A DNA stretch of 64,000 nt from Gammaproteobacteria bacterium (GTDB taxonomy: Bacteria > Pseudomonadota > Gammaproteobacteria > Ga0077536): assembly GCA_024234975.1 (NCBI GenBank), contig JACKNH010000011.1:62001-126000 (forward strand), read 5' to 3'. Each line of letters begins with the position of its first letter. Within the stretch, counting starts at the first letter, position 1. The notes beneath the pieces were generated by a model. It was not told the origin of the DNA and searched no databases. It saw only the letters and a program-made list of their open reading frames with translations. The position numbers were made by a program, and so were the translations under genes. Shown one piece after another: positions 1 through 8,639 of this stretch.

Positions 1-1034
1 TTGCTGACGGGCAATGGCATCACGTGTCGCTGGTAGTCACAGCTGCGGAACTCGCGCTGTTCGTAGACGGTGAACAAGTCGCGGCGACCGCCGTTTCGGT
101 GGCGGCCATCTCCGGATCGATTGCCATCGGCGGAACGGCTGCAAACGAGCGATTGCTGGTGGCTGATCTGGATGAGCTGGAGATTGCAAATGCCGGCCGG
201 TCCGCCCAATGGCTGAAATTTGCATATATCCAGCAGGGCCTGCGCCACGACCAGATCACCCACTATGGCCTCGACGAAACCGCAGAGGGCGGCGCCGCCG
301 GCCACAGCCAGGGCCACTTTGCGATCATTTTCCAAAGCGTGTTCGGCAACAAGGACGCCATCGTCGAGCAACTCGTCATCGGCGTGTGCGGGCTGATGAT
401 GGCAGCAGCGATCGCCATCATGTTCCTGAAAGCGTATTCGCTGCAGCGCGCGGCAAAAGCTTCGGAGAAATTCCTGCAGGCATTTGGCTCGGTATCGATG
501 ACAGATGACGTCGCTGGCGGTCACTCGGGGCAGGGCGCCACGCTCGACGATCTCTACCTTGCCAACACGGCCTTTGGTGAGTCTCCGCTGTGGAAGGTAT
601 TCCATGCCGGGATCGACGAGGTGCGAAAGCGAACCCAGAGCAAGGCAAATGCTGAAGGACTCGACTCCAAGGCGATGGCCTCGGTCCGCGCAGCGCTGGA
701 CGCGGTCATGGTCCGGGAAGGCCAGCGTCTGACCAGTCAACTCGTGCTGCTGACAATCGCGATTTCCGGTGGACCATTCATCGGTCTGCTGGGCACCGTG
801 GTTGGCGTAATGGTGACGTTCGCGGCCATTGCCGCGACCGGCGATGTGAATATCGCCGCCATTGCGCCGGGCATGGCCGCCGCGCTGCTGGCCACGGTCG
901 CCGGCCTCGGCGTCGCGATACCTTCGTTGTTCGGATACAACTATCTGAGCTCACGGGCCAAGGAACTGTCGGCTGATATGCACGTGTTCGCCGATGAAAT
1001 CACCGCGCGCTTCAACGAACTCTACGGTGCATGA
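1..1034 (+). CDS. ExbB/TolQ/MotA-type proton channel with N-terminal LamG-like domain, 5' truncated
   Basis: Seen: the frame is open to the left edge and reads DGQWHHVSLVV followed by LALFVDGEQV, the typical end of a LamG/concanavalin-like domain, so the GTG at 24 is probably not the true start. A membrane segment follows (near LVIGVCGLMMAAAIAIMFL), then a cytoplasmic loop, then the paired membrane helices of the MotA/TolQ/ExbB domain containing GPFIGLLGTVVGVM and AALLATVAGLGVAIP. Known: ExbB pentamers with ExbD convert proton flow into work on TonB in the inner membrane. Inferred: the LamG part would lie in the periplasm and could bind a glycan or partner. ExbD and TonB genes follow directly, which supports the call. 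The fused lectin-like domain is unusual compared with the roughly 240-residue classical ExbB. Confidence 0.9.
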   Translation, partial: ADGQWHHVSLVVTAAELALFVDGEQVAATAVSVAAISGSIAIGGTAANERLLVADLDELEIANAGRSAQWLKFAYIQQGLRHDQITHYGLDETAEGGAAGHSQGHFAIIFQSVFGNKDAIVEQLVIGVCGLMMAAAIAIMFLKAYSLQRAAKASEKFLQAFGSVSMTDDVAGGHSGQGATLDDLYLANTAFGESPLWKVFHAGIDEVRKRTQSKANAEGLDSKAMASVRAALDAVMVREGQRLTSQLVLLTIAISGGPFIGLLGTVVGVMVTFAAIAATGDVNIAAIAPGMAAALLATVAGLGVAIPSLFGYNYLSSRAKELSADMHVFADEITARFNELYGA

Positions 1035-1069
1035 CGTGCGCATGCAGCCCCACGAGACAGGACTGAATC

Positions 1070-1480
1070 ATGGCTGGTGACGTCAAGGGCGATCTTGATG
1101 CATATGACGACATCAACATCACGCCGATGGTTGATTTGACGTTCGTGCTACTGATCATCTTCATCATCATGACCACAGCCGCCGTCCAGGGCATCAAGGT
1201 CGAGCTGCCCAAGGCAAGCTCGCAACCCAGTCTGGGGGAATCGAAAACCAAGGCGATTTCAATATCCGCAGATGGGACCGTCTATCTCGATACCTACCCG
1301 GTCTCAATGGGTGAACTGGAGTCGCAGCTTTCAGGATTTTACGCCGCCGATCCGAGTCTGCCGGTGATTATCAAAGGCGACGCCAAGGTCAATTACGCAG
1401 CGGTGATCGAAGTGCTGGATCTGGTCGGCCGGATCGGCATCACCCAGATCGGGCTCGTTACGCAGAAGCAGGCCAAGTAA
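1070..1480 (+). CDS. exbD: ExbD/TolR-family biopolymer transport protein
   Basis: A 136-residue protein with a short cytoplasmic N-terminus, one membrane helix (about residues 20-41) and a periplasmic domain. The segment INITPMVDLTFVLLI carries the conserved membrane aspartate (D22) that carries protons in ExbD/TolR. The C-terminal part has the usual ExbD pattern (ISADGTVYLD, then PVIIKGDAKVNYAAV). It lies 35 bases after the ExbB-like gene and ends exactly where the TonB-like gene starts, so the three are almost certainly one operon. Length is normal for the family. Confidence 0.95.
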   Translation: MAGDVKGDLDAYDDINITPMVDLTFVLLIIFIIMTTAAVQGIKVELPKASSQPSLGESKTKAISISADGTVYLDTYPVSMGELESQLSGFYAADPSLPVIIKGDAKVNYAAVIEVLDLVGRIGITQIGLVTQKQAK

Positions 1481-2152
1481 GTGAACGAACGCAAGAATCC
1501 TTTCGAGACCGAAAGCGAAACGCCCGCACGTCGCAAATGGGTGCCGATTGCAGGCGCGGCGGCGCTGGTCGCGATTTTCTCCGGCGCAGTCGTCGGCATC
1601 ATCAACATGATGGACGGCACCTCGGCGCCGGTACAGCCGCTGGTACAGGAAATCACCATTCTGACGCCACCTCCACCACCGCCGCCGCCCGAGGTCGAAC
1701 CACCGCCGCCACCGGAAGTGGAGGAGGTTGAAATTCCGCAGCCGGATCCGGAACCGATTGCCGCGGATGACGCCGCTGAGCCGCCGCCCGGTGACAGCAG
1801 CGGCGACGATGTCGTCGCCGGCAGCGGCAATGGGCCGTCGCCGTTCGGCAGTGGTGGCCGGGGCAATCGGGGCCCGTGGAATCGTGAAGGCTGGTATGCG
1901 TCGCAGATAAATCGCGATATTGAAACCGCGCTGGCACGCAACCAGACGCTACGCGGCAAGAAGTTCATCGTGACCGTGCGCATGTGGATAAGCGAAACCG
2001 GTGCAATTTCCGAGAGTGAAATCGTCAAGGGAACGGGCGATGCGAGCCTGGATCAATCTCTGGCGCAGATACTCGCCTCCGACGTACGCGTGCGCGAAGT
2101 GCCGCCAGATGATATGCAGCCGGTGCTGCTGCGTATCACTTCGCGCTCGTGA
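1481..2152 (+). CDS. TonB-family energy transducer
   Basis: A 223-residue protein starting at a GTG that abuts the exbD stop codon. It has an N-terminal membrane anchor (about residues 20-43), a periplasm-spanning stretch rich in proline and glutamate (about 60-105), a glycine/serine-rich linker and a C-terminal TonB-like domain (about 135-223, with VTVRMWISETGAI). Known: TonB links the ExbBD motor to outer-membrane transporters. Inferred: because a porin-like gene follows rather than a TonB-dependent receptor, this TonB may serve a dedicated complex encoded by this cluster. Confidence 0.9.
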   Translation: MNERKNPFETESETPARRKWVPIAGAAALVAIFSGAVVGIINMMDGTSAPVQPLVQEITILTPPPPPPPPEVEPPPPPEVEEVEIPQPDPEPIAADDAAEPPPGDSSGDDVVAGSGNGPSPFGSGGRGNRGPWNREGWYASQINRDIETALARNQTLRGKKFIVTVRMWISETGAISESEIVKGTGDASLDQSLAQILASDVRVREVPPDDMQPVLLRITSRS

Positions 2153-2193
2153 ATCCTGAATCCAGCAAGCAATACAAGTAGAGAACCTCAACA

Positions 2194-3921
2194 ATGCGTG
2201 TTCGGACTTTGACAGCCGCCATATGCTATGCCCTGGCACTCCAATCCACGAGTGCGGCAGCCGCCCAGGATCAGCTGGGTAACCTGAAGGACAAGGTTTA
2301 CGGCCTGCTTGACGATCTGGTCGCGCAGGGCATACTCGCCCCTGAAAAGGCCGCAGAACTGAGTGCTCCGGCGGACGTGCCTGTAGAGTCAGTCGTAGCA
2401 GCGGAGCCCGCGCGGCCCACACCAGTTGCAGCGCGTGGGATCGAGGAGGAGATCGTTCAACCGGTAATCGCGGATGCCGGCCGGGTAATTCGTGTGCCCT
2501 ATGTGCCGGAATTCGTCAAAGACGAGATCCGCACCGAGTTGCGCAATGAATTGCGCGAGGACGTGATGGAAGATGTCATCCAGACCGCCGCGCGGGAGCA
2601 CTGGGGAACGCCGGAAGCACTGCCTGGTTGGCTGCAACGGATGAGTTGGTTTGGTGATTTCCGACTGCGCGGCGACTTTGCACGTTTTGCGGATGAGAAC
2701 CTCGGCTCAGGAACCTACATCGATTTCCAGGCCATCAACGATCAGCAGCGCTTTCTGACCAATCCCGAGACTTTTTACAACTTCACCGAGAACCGCGAAC
2801 GCCTCCGCATGCGGGTCCGTCTGGGTTTGAACGTCGCCATCACGGACAAGCTGGCGGCGACATTCAGAATTGCGACCGGCAGCCTGGATAACCCGGTGTC
2901 CCTCAATCAGACCATGGGGGATGCCTGGAACAACAAGCACTTCAATCTGGAGCAGGCCAATCTCACCTGGCGCTTCGGCAGTACAGACTGGTTGACGTTA
3001 CGTGGCGGACGGATGAAACAACCTTTCTTCTCCACCGATCTGGTCTGGGACAACGATGTCAATTTCGATGGCTTCACCGCGCATCTGAAATTCGACTACG
3101 GCAGCAAGTTGCTGGGGACCGAAAACAGTGCGGTGTATCTGATGGCCGGCGCCTTCCCGCTCTCGATTACCGAAACGGAGATCGACGACGGGCAGTCCAA
3201 CGACAAGTGGCTATGGGCGGGGCAGATCGGGATTAACCAGAGCTTCGGGGACGACACGACCTTCAAGCTGGCCGCGGCCTATTACCATTTCTCCAATATC
3301 GTTGGGCAATTGAACCTGCGGCCATTGCAGGGTTTTCCCGACAGTCGCCTGCTGGACTGGACCGCGCCGGGGCTGGTGGCAAAGGGTAATACAATGTACG
3401 CCATCAAGCCGGATGAGTTCGGCAACCCGGTATTGTTCGGATTGGCCTCGGATTACCACCTCGTCAATATCACCGGTCAGATCGATCTCGGCTACTGGGA
3501 CCCGTTTCATATCGTTCTCACCGGCGACGTCATCAGGAATATCGGTTACAACGAGGACGACGTTCTCGCCCGTACCGGTTATGACGTGCGCAAGCGGGCG
3601 GACGGCTGGTCGGCGCGCCTGGATCTTGGTGCGAAAGATATCTCGCGCCTGGGTGACTGGCGGTTGTTCGCCAGCTACAAGTACCTGCAACGTGACGCGA
3701 TGCTTGATGCTTACGCCGAATCCAATTTTCATCAGGGCGGCACCAATGCCAAAGGCTGGGTGCTCGGTGGCTTTCTCGGCGTGGCCGATGACACCTATAT
3801 CGGCATTCAGTATTTCACTGCCGACGCCATCGATGGCTGGAATGAGAACCTCGGACCCGGTACCGACGATACTCCGCTGGGTATCGATGTCATCACACTT
3901 GATTTGATGACGCACTTCTGA
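2194..3921 (+). CDS. Putative outer-membrane porin (Porin_5-like)
   Basis: A 575-residue protein with a signal peptide (cleavage probably near SAAAAQ, residue 24). A predicted alpha-helical region (LKDKVYGLLDDLVAQGIL, then EIRTELRNELREDV) precedes a long beta-barrel rich in alternating aromatic and polar residues (from about 150). It ends in DLMTHF, with the terminal phenylalanine typical of proteins assembled into the outer membrane. The layout matches the Porin_5 'putative porin' family often found with ExbBD/TonB genes. Substrate unknown. It lies 41 bases after the TonB gene and directly before the coiled-coil protein. Confidence 0.8.
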   Translation: MRVRTLTAAICYALALQSTSAAAAQDQLGNLKDKVYGLLDDLVAQGILAPEKAAELSAPADVPVESVVAAEPARPTPVAARGIEEEIVQPVIADAGRVIRVPYVPEFVKDEIRTELRNELREDVMEDVIQTAAREHWGTPEALPGWLQRMSWFGDFRLRGDFARFADENLGSGTYIDFQAINDQQRFLTNPETFYNFTENRERLRMRVRLGLNVAITDKLAATFRIATGSLDNPVSLNQTMGDAWNNKHFNLEQANLTWRFGSTDWLTLRGGRMKQPFFSTDLVWDNDVNFDGFTAHLKFDYGSKLLGTENSAVYLMAGAFPLSITETEIDDGQSNDKWLWAGQIGINQSFGDDTTFKLAAAYYHFSNIVGQLNLRPLQGFPDSRLLDWTAPGLVAKGNTMYAIKPDEFGNPVLFGLASDYHLVNITGQIDLGYWDPFHIVLTGDVIRNIGYNEDDVLARTGYDVRKRADGWSARLDLGAKDISRLGDWRLFASYKYLQRDAMLDAYAESNFHQGGTNAKGWVLGGFLGVADDTYIGIQYFTADAIDGWNENLGPGTDDTPLGIDVITLDLMTHF

Positions 3922-4608
3922 ATGATGCTGTCGCTGCCCGTCCGAATTGCATCAGCAGGTGCTGTAGCACTCGGCCTCGCGCTGTCTGCGCCAGCGACGG
4001 TATTGGCCCAGCAGTCACCCGAGCAACTACAGCAGGCACTGACCCGCGCGCAGGCGATGTTGCGTCAGCAATCCCAGCAGCGGGCCCAGATGGAGGCGGA
4101 CCTCGCCCGACTTCGGAATGAACACGCCGCCACCGAGCGCAAACTGGAAACGCTCAACGGCCAGGTGAAAACCCTGCAGCAGGAACTGGCGCAGACGCGG
4201 CAAGGCGCCGAGCAGGCGCAGGCCCGATCAGCCGCGACCCAGGAGCGCGCGGAGCGCCAGTTCACAGCAACCCGTCAGGAATTGAATGACCTTGCAGCGA
4301 AGCACGAGGCACTGACGGCGGAACATGCGTCTCTGGTGAGCGGAAACGAACGACTCGAAATGGAATTCGCGGCAGTCACGCGTGATCTGGAAGACGCGCG
4401 GCAGCGAAACCTTGCGCTCTATCAGACCGTAGAGGAACTCGCATCACTGTATACCGATAAGTCGGCGATGGACGCGCTGATGCAGCGCGAACCGTTCACG
4501 GGTATCAAGCGGGTTCAAATCCAGAACATGATGCAACAGTTCAAGGACGATGCTTACCTTCAACTGCTGGATTCCAATCTTGAGTCTGCTGGCCAGGCGG
4601 AGCCCTGA
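3922..4608 (+). CDS. Exported coiled-coil protein, cluster partner of ExbBD/TonB
   Basis: A 228-residue protein whose ATG directly follows the porin stop codon; a second ATG is the next codon. It has a signal peptide (hydrophobic through about residue 27, cleavage near VLAQQ) and then about 150 residues of heptad-like coiled coil rich in E, Q, A and R. The C-terminus is a less coiled segment (EPFTGIKRVQIQNMMQQF). No enzymatic motif is visible. Inferred role: a periplasmic scaffold linking the TonB complex or porin to the TPR lipoprotein encoded next. The function is not recognised from sequence alone. Confidence 0.75.
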   Translation: MMLSLPVRIASAGAVALGLALSAPATVLAQQSPEQLQQALTRAQAMLRQQSQQRAQMEADLARLRNEHAATERKLETLNGQVKTLQQELAQTRQGAEQAQARSAATQERAERQFTATRQELNDLAAKHEALTAEHASLVSGNERLEMEFAAVTRDLEDARQRNLALYQTVEELASLYTDKSAMDALMQREPFTGIKRVQIQNMMQQFKDDAYLQLLDSNLESAGQAEP

Positions 4609-4621
4609 AGCAGGCCGGGTT

Positions 4622-7048
4622 ATGGCTGCCTTAATCCAGAATTACCGCGTCAGCCTGAAACGGCCGGTGTATGGCGTTTTCCTTGTAATCGTTCTTTCGG
4701 TTCTTGCAGGCTGCGGCAGCCCGGAGGACCGACAGGCCCGGTATTTCGCCCACGGGCAGGATTTTTACCAAGAAGGGAATTTCGAGAAGGCGCGGGTTGA
4801 ATTCCGCAACGTGCTGCAAATCGATCCGCATAATGTCGAGGCGCGGATGGCGTTGGCCCGGAGTCTCCTGGGCTTGCAGAACTGGCAGGATGGCGCGCGG
4901 CAGTTGCTGGCGGTGCTGCATGAAGATGCGGCCCACGTTGGCGCCAATTTTGAACTCGGCCAGCTGTATCTCAGGGCGCGTAATATCGAGTCAGCGCGCA
5001 AGCATGCCGAAGCGATTCTCACTGTCGACGCCAACAATCCGGATGGTATGACGCTGCTGGCGGGTGTCCTGCTCGCCGAGGGCGACGCCAAAGGCGCGGA
5101 TGAGGCCATCGCCAAGGTGCTTGCCCTGTCACCGTGGCACAAGCATGCCACAGCGCTTGAAGCTCGCCTGCTGGTCAGTCGCGGGGACTACTCCGCGGCA
5201 GCACAAATCGTGCGTCATTGGCTGGCGCAATCTCCTGGCGACATAGAAATGCGTGCAGTGCTCGTCTCAATTCTGGACGAGGCCGGGGATATCGATTCCG
5301 CCATCGTCGAGATGGCTGAGGTCGTGGCGCTTGCCGACGATAGTCTTCCTTATCGCCTGAATCTCGCCCGCTATCTGCTGGAGCATACGCGGTTGGACGC
5401 AGCTGAATCGGTGCTGCGGGAGGCGGCGACAGGGTTCCCCGATGACAGCGACAGTAAAATCATGCTGGCAGAGATCGTCGCGCGCAAATCCGGTCGGCCC
5501 GCGGCAATCGCTCTGCTGCGCTCGATGCTCTCACGTAACGAGGGTGATTATCGACTCCAATTCGAGTTGGGGCGGTTACTCGTCAGCGAAAGCCTTTGGG
5601 CTGAGGCACGCACCGTTTATGACGATGCCATTCGGCGGGCAGGCGACAAGTCACCGCTGGCAAACAGTGCACGTACGCGACTTGCAGCCGTGGCGGCGCG
5701 CCAGGGTAACCTGGACGAAGCCAATAACATCATTACCACGGTCCTGCAAAACAACCCACGGGACAAGGAAGGCCTGACATTGCGCGGTACCCTGGCGCTC
5801 ACGCGGGGAGATGCCGCGGCAGCGATTGCGGATTTCAGAAGTGTGCAGCGTGAGGATGCCGGTGACGTCAATGTCCGGCGGATGCTGGTGCGGGCGCATC
5901 TCGCCAATCACGAACCAGAGCTCGCCATTGATCAACTACGCAAGGGCATTGAGCAGGACCCGGCGGCGACCGTACTCCGCGCCGAGCTGGCGGATGTCTA
6001 CCTGCGAACGAATAACGTCGAGGGCGCTACCGATCAGCTGAATGACATTTTGCGCGTCGAGCCGGCCAATCTCGATGCGCTGAAATCGCTGTTTCAGATT
6101 GATGCCGCGCGCAAGGACTGGTTTCGCGCCTTGACGGATGCCCAAAGGATCCAACAACAGTTTCCCGACGACTCGCTAGGCTGGCATTTCGCCGGGATTG
6201 CCTATCAGGCGATGCACAAGCCTGACGACAGCATCTCGGCATTTGTCACGGCGCTGGAAAAAGCACCAGACGCTATTCAGCCGTTGACTCTCCTGGTGCG
6301 GGCCTACCTGTCAAATCAGCAGCAGCAGCGCGCATTCGAACTCGTGCAGACGACACTGAATTCGAACAACCGGAATTTCGTCGCCGCCAACCTGCTCGGA
6401 GAATTGCAACTGGGCGTCGGCGACTACGAAGCCGCGCGCAAGGCGTTCGAGCTGGCGATGACGGCGAATCCACGCTGGGACATTCCCTACCGAAATCTCG
6501 CAGCGACCTATCTTGTGCTCGGCGATAGTGCGGCTGTAAGCAAAACCCTGGAATCCGGAATCGCGGCGACCAAGGGCTCTGCCTTGCTGATTACGACCTA
6601 TGCCAACCAGATGGCGGAATTCGGCCAGTTGGACAAGGCGATTGAAAAATACTCGGAAATTCTTGCTGCCAATCCCGATTCAGAACTTGCGACCAATAAT
6701 CTGGCGATGCTGCTTGCAGAGTACCGCTATGACGATCCGCCCAGCATGGCGCGCGCAAAGGAACTGGTGGCGTCGTTGGCTGGCTCTGATAATCCTGGCT
6801 ACCAGGACACGGTAGGGTGGGTGTACTACCGCGCGGGCAACTTTGCCGAGGCTGTCGAGTATCTTCAGCGCGCCGCGAACGCCATGTCAGACTCAGCCGT
6901 CATCCGTTACCACCTGGGGATGGCGCTGCTGGCGGAAGGCAACAAGCTTTCGGCGTCATCCCACCTGCAGTTTGCGGTGGATGCAGGTGTGAATTTCCGG
7001 GGCCTGGAGACCGCCAGGGCACGGCTTACGGAATTGGCGGGGATCTGA
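4622..7048 (+). CDS. TPR-repeat lipoprotein, PrsT-like
   Basis: An 808-residue protein. I chose the ATG at 4622 because it places a signal peptide and lipobox (SVLAGC, cysteine near residue 30) correctly; the open frame extends further upstream without signal features. The mature part begins GSPEDRQARYFAHGQDFYQEGNFEKARVEF and continues as about 20 tetratricopeptide repeats to the C-terminus. This layout and opening resemble the PEP-CTERM/XrtA-associated TPR protein PrsT. No exosortase or polysaccharide genes are in the window, so a role in protein interaction for this envelope cluster is inferred. It starts 13 bases after the previous stop. Confidence 0.8.
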   Translation: MAALIQNYRVSLKRPVYGVFLVIVLSVLAGCGSPEDRQARYFAHGQDFYQEGNFEKARVEFRNVLQIDPHNVEARMALARSLLGLQNWQDGARQLLAVLHEDAAHVGANFELGQLYLRARNIESARKHAEAILTVDANNPDGMTLLAGVLLAEGDAKGADEAIAKVLALSPWHKHATALEARLLVSRGDYSAAAQIVRHWLAQSPGDIEMRAVLVSILDEAGDIDSAIVEMAEVVALADDSLPYRLNLARYLLEHTRLDAAESVLREAATGFPDDSDSKIMLAEIVARKSGRPAAIALLRSMLSRNEGDYRLQFELGRLLVSESLWAEARTVYDDAIRRAGDKSPLANSARTRLAAVAARQGNLDEANNIITTVLQNNPRDKEGLTLRGTLALTRGDAAAAIADFRSVQREDAGDVNVRRMLVRAHLANHEPELAIDQLRKGIEQDPAATVLRAELADVYLRTNNVEGATDQLNDILRVEPANLDALKSLFQIDAARKDWFRALTDAQRIQQQFPDDSLGWHFAGIAYQAMHKPDDSISAFVTALEKAPDAIQPLTLLVRAYLSNQQQQRAFELVQTTLNSNNRNFVAANLLGELQLGVGDYEAARKAFELAMTANPRWDIPYRNLAATYLVLGDSAAVSKTLESGIAATKGSALLITTYANQMAEFGQLDKAIEKYSEILAANPDSELATNNLAMLLAEYRYDDPPSMARAKELVASLAGSDNPGYQDTVGWVYYRAGNFAEAVEYLQRAANAMSDSAVIRYHLGMALLAEGNKLSASSHLQFAVDAGVNFRGLETARARLTELAGI

Positions 7049-7156
7049 ACGAACTTGGTATCGCGTAAATGGCTGGCCGCAGGTTCACTGCAGCCCGTTG
7101 ATCAGCGCATGTGTATTCCAGGCATTTACTCCGTACCCCTGGGCAAATGAATTGGG

Positions 7157-7189
7157 GTAAAACCCGCCGCCGATAGTGCCGGCGGCGGG
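7157..7189 (-). terminator. Rho-independent terminator of the metallophosphoesterase gene
   Basis: Perfect 10-bp GC-rich stem (7163-7172 with 7180-7189) and a 7-base loop, followed on the minus strand by TTTTACCCC. It lies 30 bases downstream of the minus-strand stop at 7220. The neighbouring plus-strand gene ends at 7048, so it may also block read-through from there. Confidence 0.75.
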
Positions 7190-7219
7190 TGGTTGACTCA
7201 CTTTCCGTGTGCGCCCGGA

Positions 7220-8281
7220 TTACAGGTTCTCGGGAACGATTCTGGCTGACACCGCGAATACCTCCGGCGTGCGCGGGTCGACATTGACTTTCACCCAGTG
7301 CTCGTCGCCTTCACCAAATGTTTCAACGCGGGTCAGCGTCGGTACGACGATGGCTGGTTCCGGATTGGCCCATACCGGCCCCAGGCGCGGTGTGTCGACG
7401 CGGAACAGGTGTGAGTCACCATGGACGAGCAGCACCGGCTTGCCGAATGCCTGGGTCAGTTCGAACAGCTTGTTCAGGAAATCATCGAAGCCCAGGCGTG
7501 CCGGGTCGCCATTGGCGAATTCCAACGCCATGTCGGCTTGCATAGACACCACCAGCCCTGCAGCACCGCGTGAGCTCGCGGTTGCGAACGCCGATTCAAG
7601 CCAGACCAGATTGGCCTCGTTTCGCGCGGTGTATTCAGCCAGACGATCAGCGCGAGGTGTGGCCGCCGTGTCGGTGGGGTCATATGGGCTCCATGGCCGC
7701 AGATTGTTGGCGCTTCCCACGACATGAGTTTGCACGAACATCACGCGGTTGCGCATGAACATGGTGTTTTCAACGAACTGCTCGTAGCCGGCCATGTTAG
7801 CCTGGGTCATCACGCGCATCGGGTGGCCGCCCGTGCTGAAGTTCGGGTTTGGAAAGAACAGATCCCTGATGAACTGCAGACGTTCCAACGGATAGTATCC
7901 ACCGTTATTCGCACGGTGGCAGTCTGTCCATTCGTTGTCGCCGGGCGTGTAGATCAACGGGATACGCAGTTGCTGCAGCTGGTTAAAGCGACGAATCAAC
8001 CGCTCGTCGGAGCATTCCGTGCCACCGCTCTTCACATCACCGATATGGATGACGAATTCCACCGTGCGATCGCGGTTGATGTTAGTCAACATATTGTCAA
8101 AAGCCGGTTCCACGGCGTCGCCGTATGGACCATCGCCGATGAGGGCGAAGGCGAACGATGAAGCGCCGTATTCGTGCGCATTGCCGCGGCCATCATCGTG
8201 GCGGTCGCGGTCTGCAGCGTGTGCAGATACGATCACCGCGCTGGATACGGCCACTGCCAATGCAAGCTTTTTCAAAATCAT
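7220..8281 (-). CDS. Exported calcineurin-like metallophosphoesterase
   Basis: A 353-residue protein. The start at 8281 is chosen because it opens a clear signal peptide (MILKKLALAVAVSSAVIV, cleavage after SAHA) and is preceded by a GGGAGAG ribosome site; the longer open frame upstream has neither. After a short D/R/H-rich linker come metallophosphoesterase motifs in order: IGDGPYGD, HIGDVKSGG, TPGDNEWTDC and a late VHGDSH. Known: these motifs ligate two metals for phosphoester hydrolysis. The substrate is unknown. It is divergent from an exported GDPD gene, and a Pho-box-like sequence lies about 110 bases upstream of its start. Confidence 0.85.
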   Translation of the reverse strand: MILKKLALAVAVSSAVIVSAHAADRDRHDDGRGNAHEYGASSFAFALIGDGPYGDAVEPAFDNMLTNINRDRTVEFVIHIGDVKSGGTECSDERLIRRFNQLQQLRIPLIYTPGDNEWTDCHRANNGGYYPLERLQFIRDLFFPNPNFSTGGHPMRVMTQANMAGYEQFVENTMFMRNRVMFVQTHVVGSANNLRPWSPYDPTDTAATPRADRLAEYTARNEANLVWLESAFATASSRGAAGLVVSMQADMALEFANGDPARLGFDDFLNKLFELTQAFGKPVLLVHGDSHLFRVDTPRLGPVWANPEPAIVVPTLTRVETFGEGDEHWVKVNVDPRTPEVFAVSARIVPENL

Positions 8282-8639
8282 GTATCTCTCCCGAAGTCCG
8301 TTCTGTGCTGGAAATGCATCTGAATCGATGCGGTTCGATCGCCAATGGTTTTGGCGACGCGAGGAATCTAGCCGGCAACAATGAACGGCAGGTGACACCA
8401 TCGTGACAGTAGAGTGATCGTGATGTTGCGAAGGGACTGTCGAAGAACCTACGCGGTTGAAAAGTGATTCGTTCTGGTGCTTAAGATGTTTACTGCGGGC
8501 GCTTGCATTGTTCTCGTGCACGCCGCATGGAGCGATAACATAACGTTCATATTGCTGCCACGCGGATGAAAACTTTGATGCCTAGCTTCTCTGACCTGAG
8601 GGCGGCAATGATGCCGGTCGCATTCAGGAGGGTAATACT
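8282..8639. other. Divergent intergenic region between two exported phosphohydrolase genes
   Basis: No gene is seen in these 358 bases. The region holds the ribosome sites of both flanking genes and a Pho-box-like repeat at 8392-8409. It must contain both divergent promoters. No clear -35/-10 pair was assigned with confidence. Confidence 0.6.
8392..8409 (-). promoter_or_regulatory. Possible Pho box
   Basis: Read on the minus strand: CTGTCAC, 4 bases, GTGTCAC, then C. This matches the PhoB pattern of two 7-base CTGTCAT-type direct repeats at an 11-base period. The spacer (GATG) is less AT-rich than the consensus. It is oriented toward the metallophosphoesterase gene. Confidence 0.35.
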
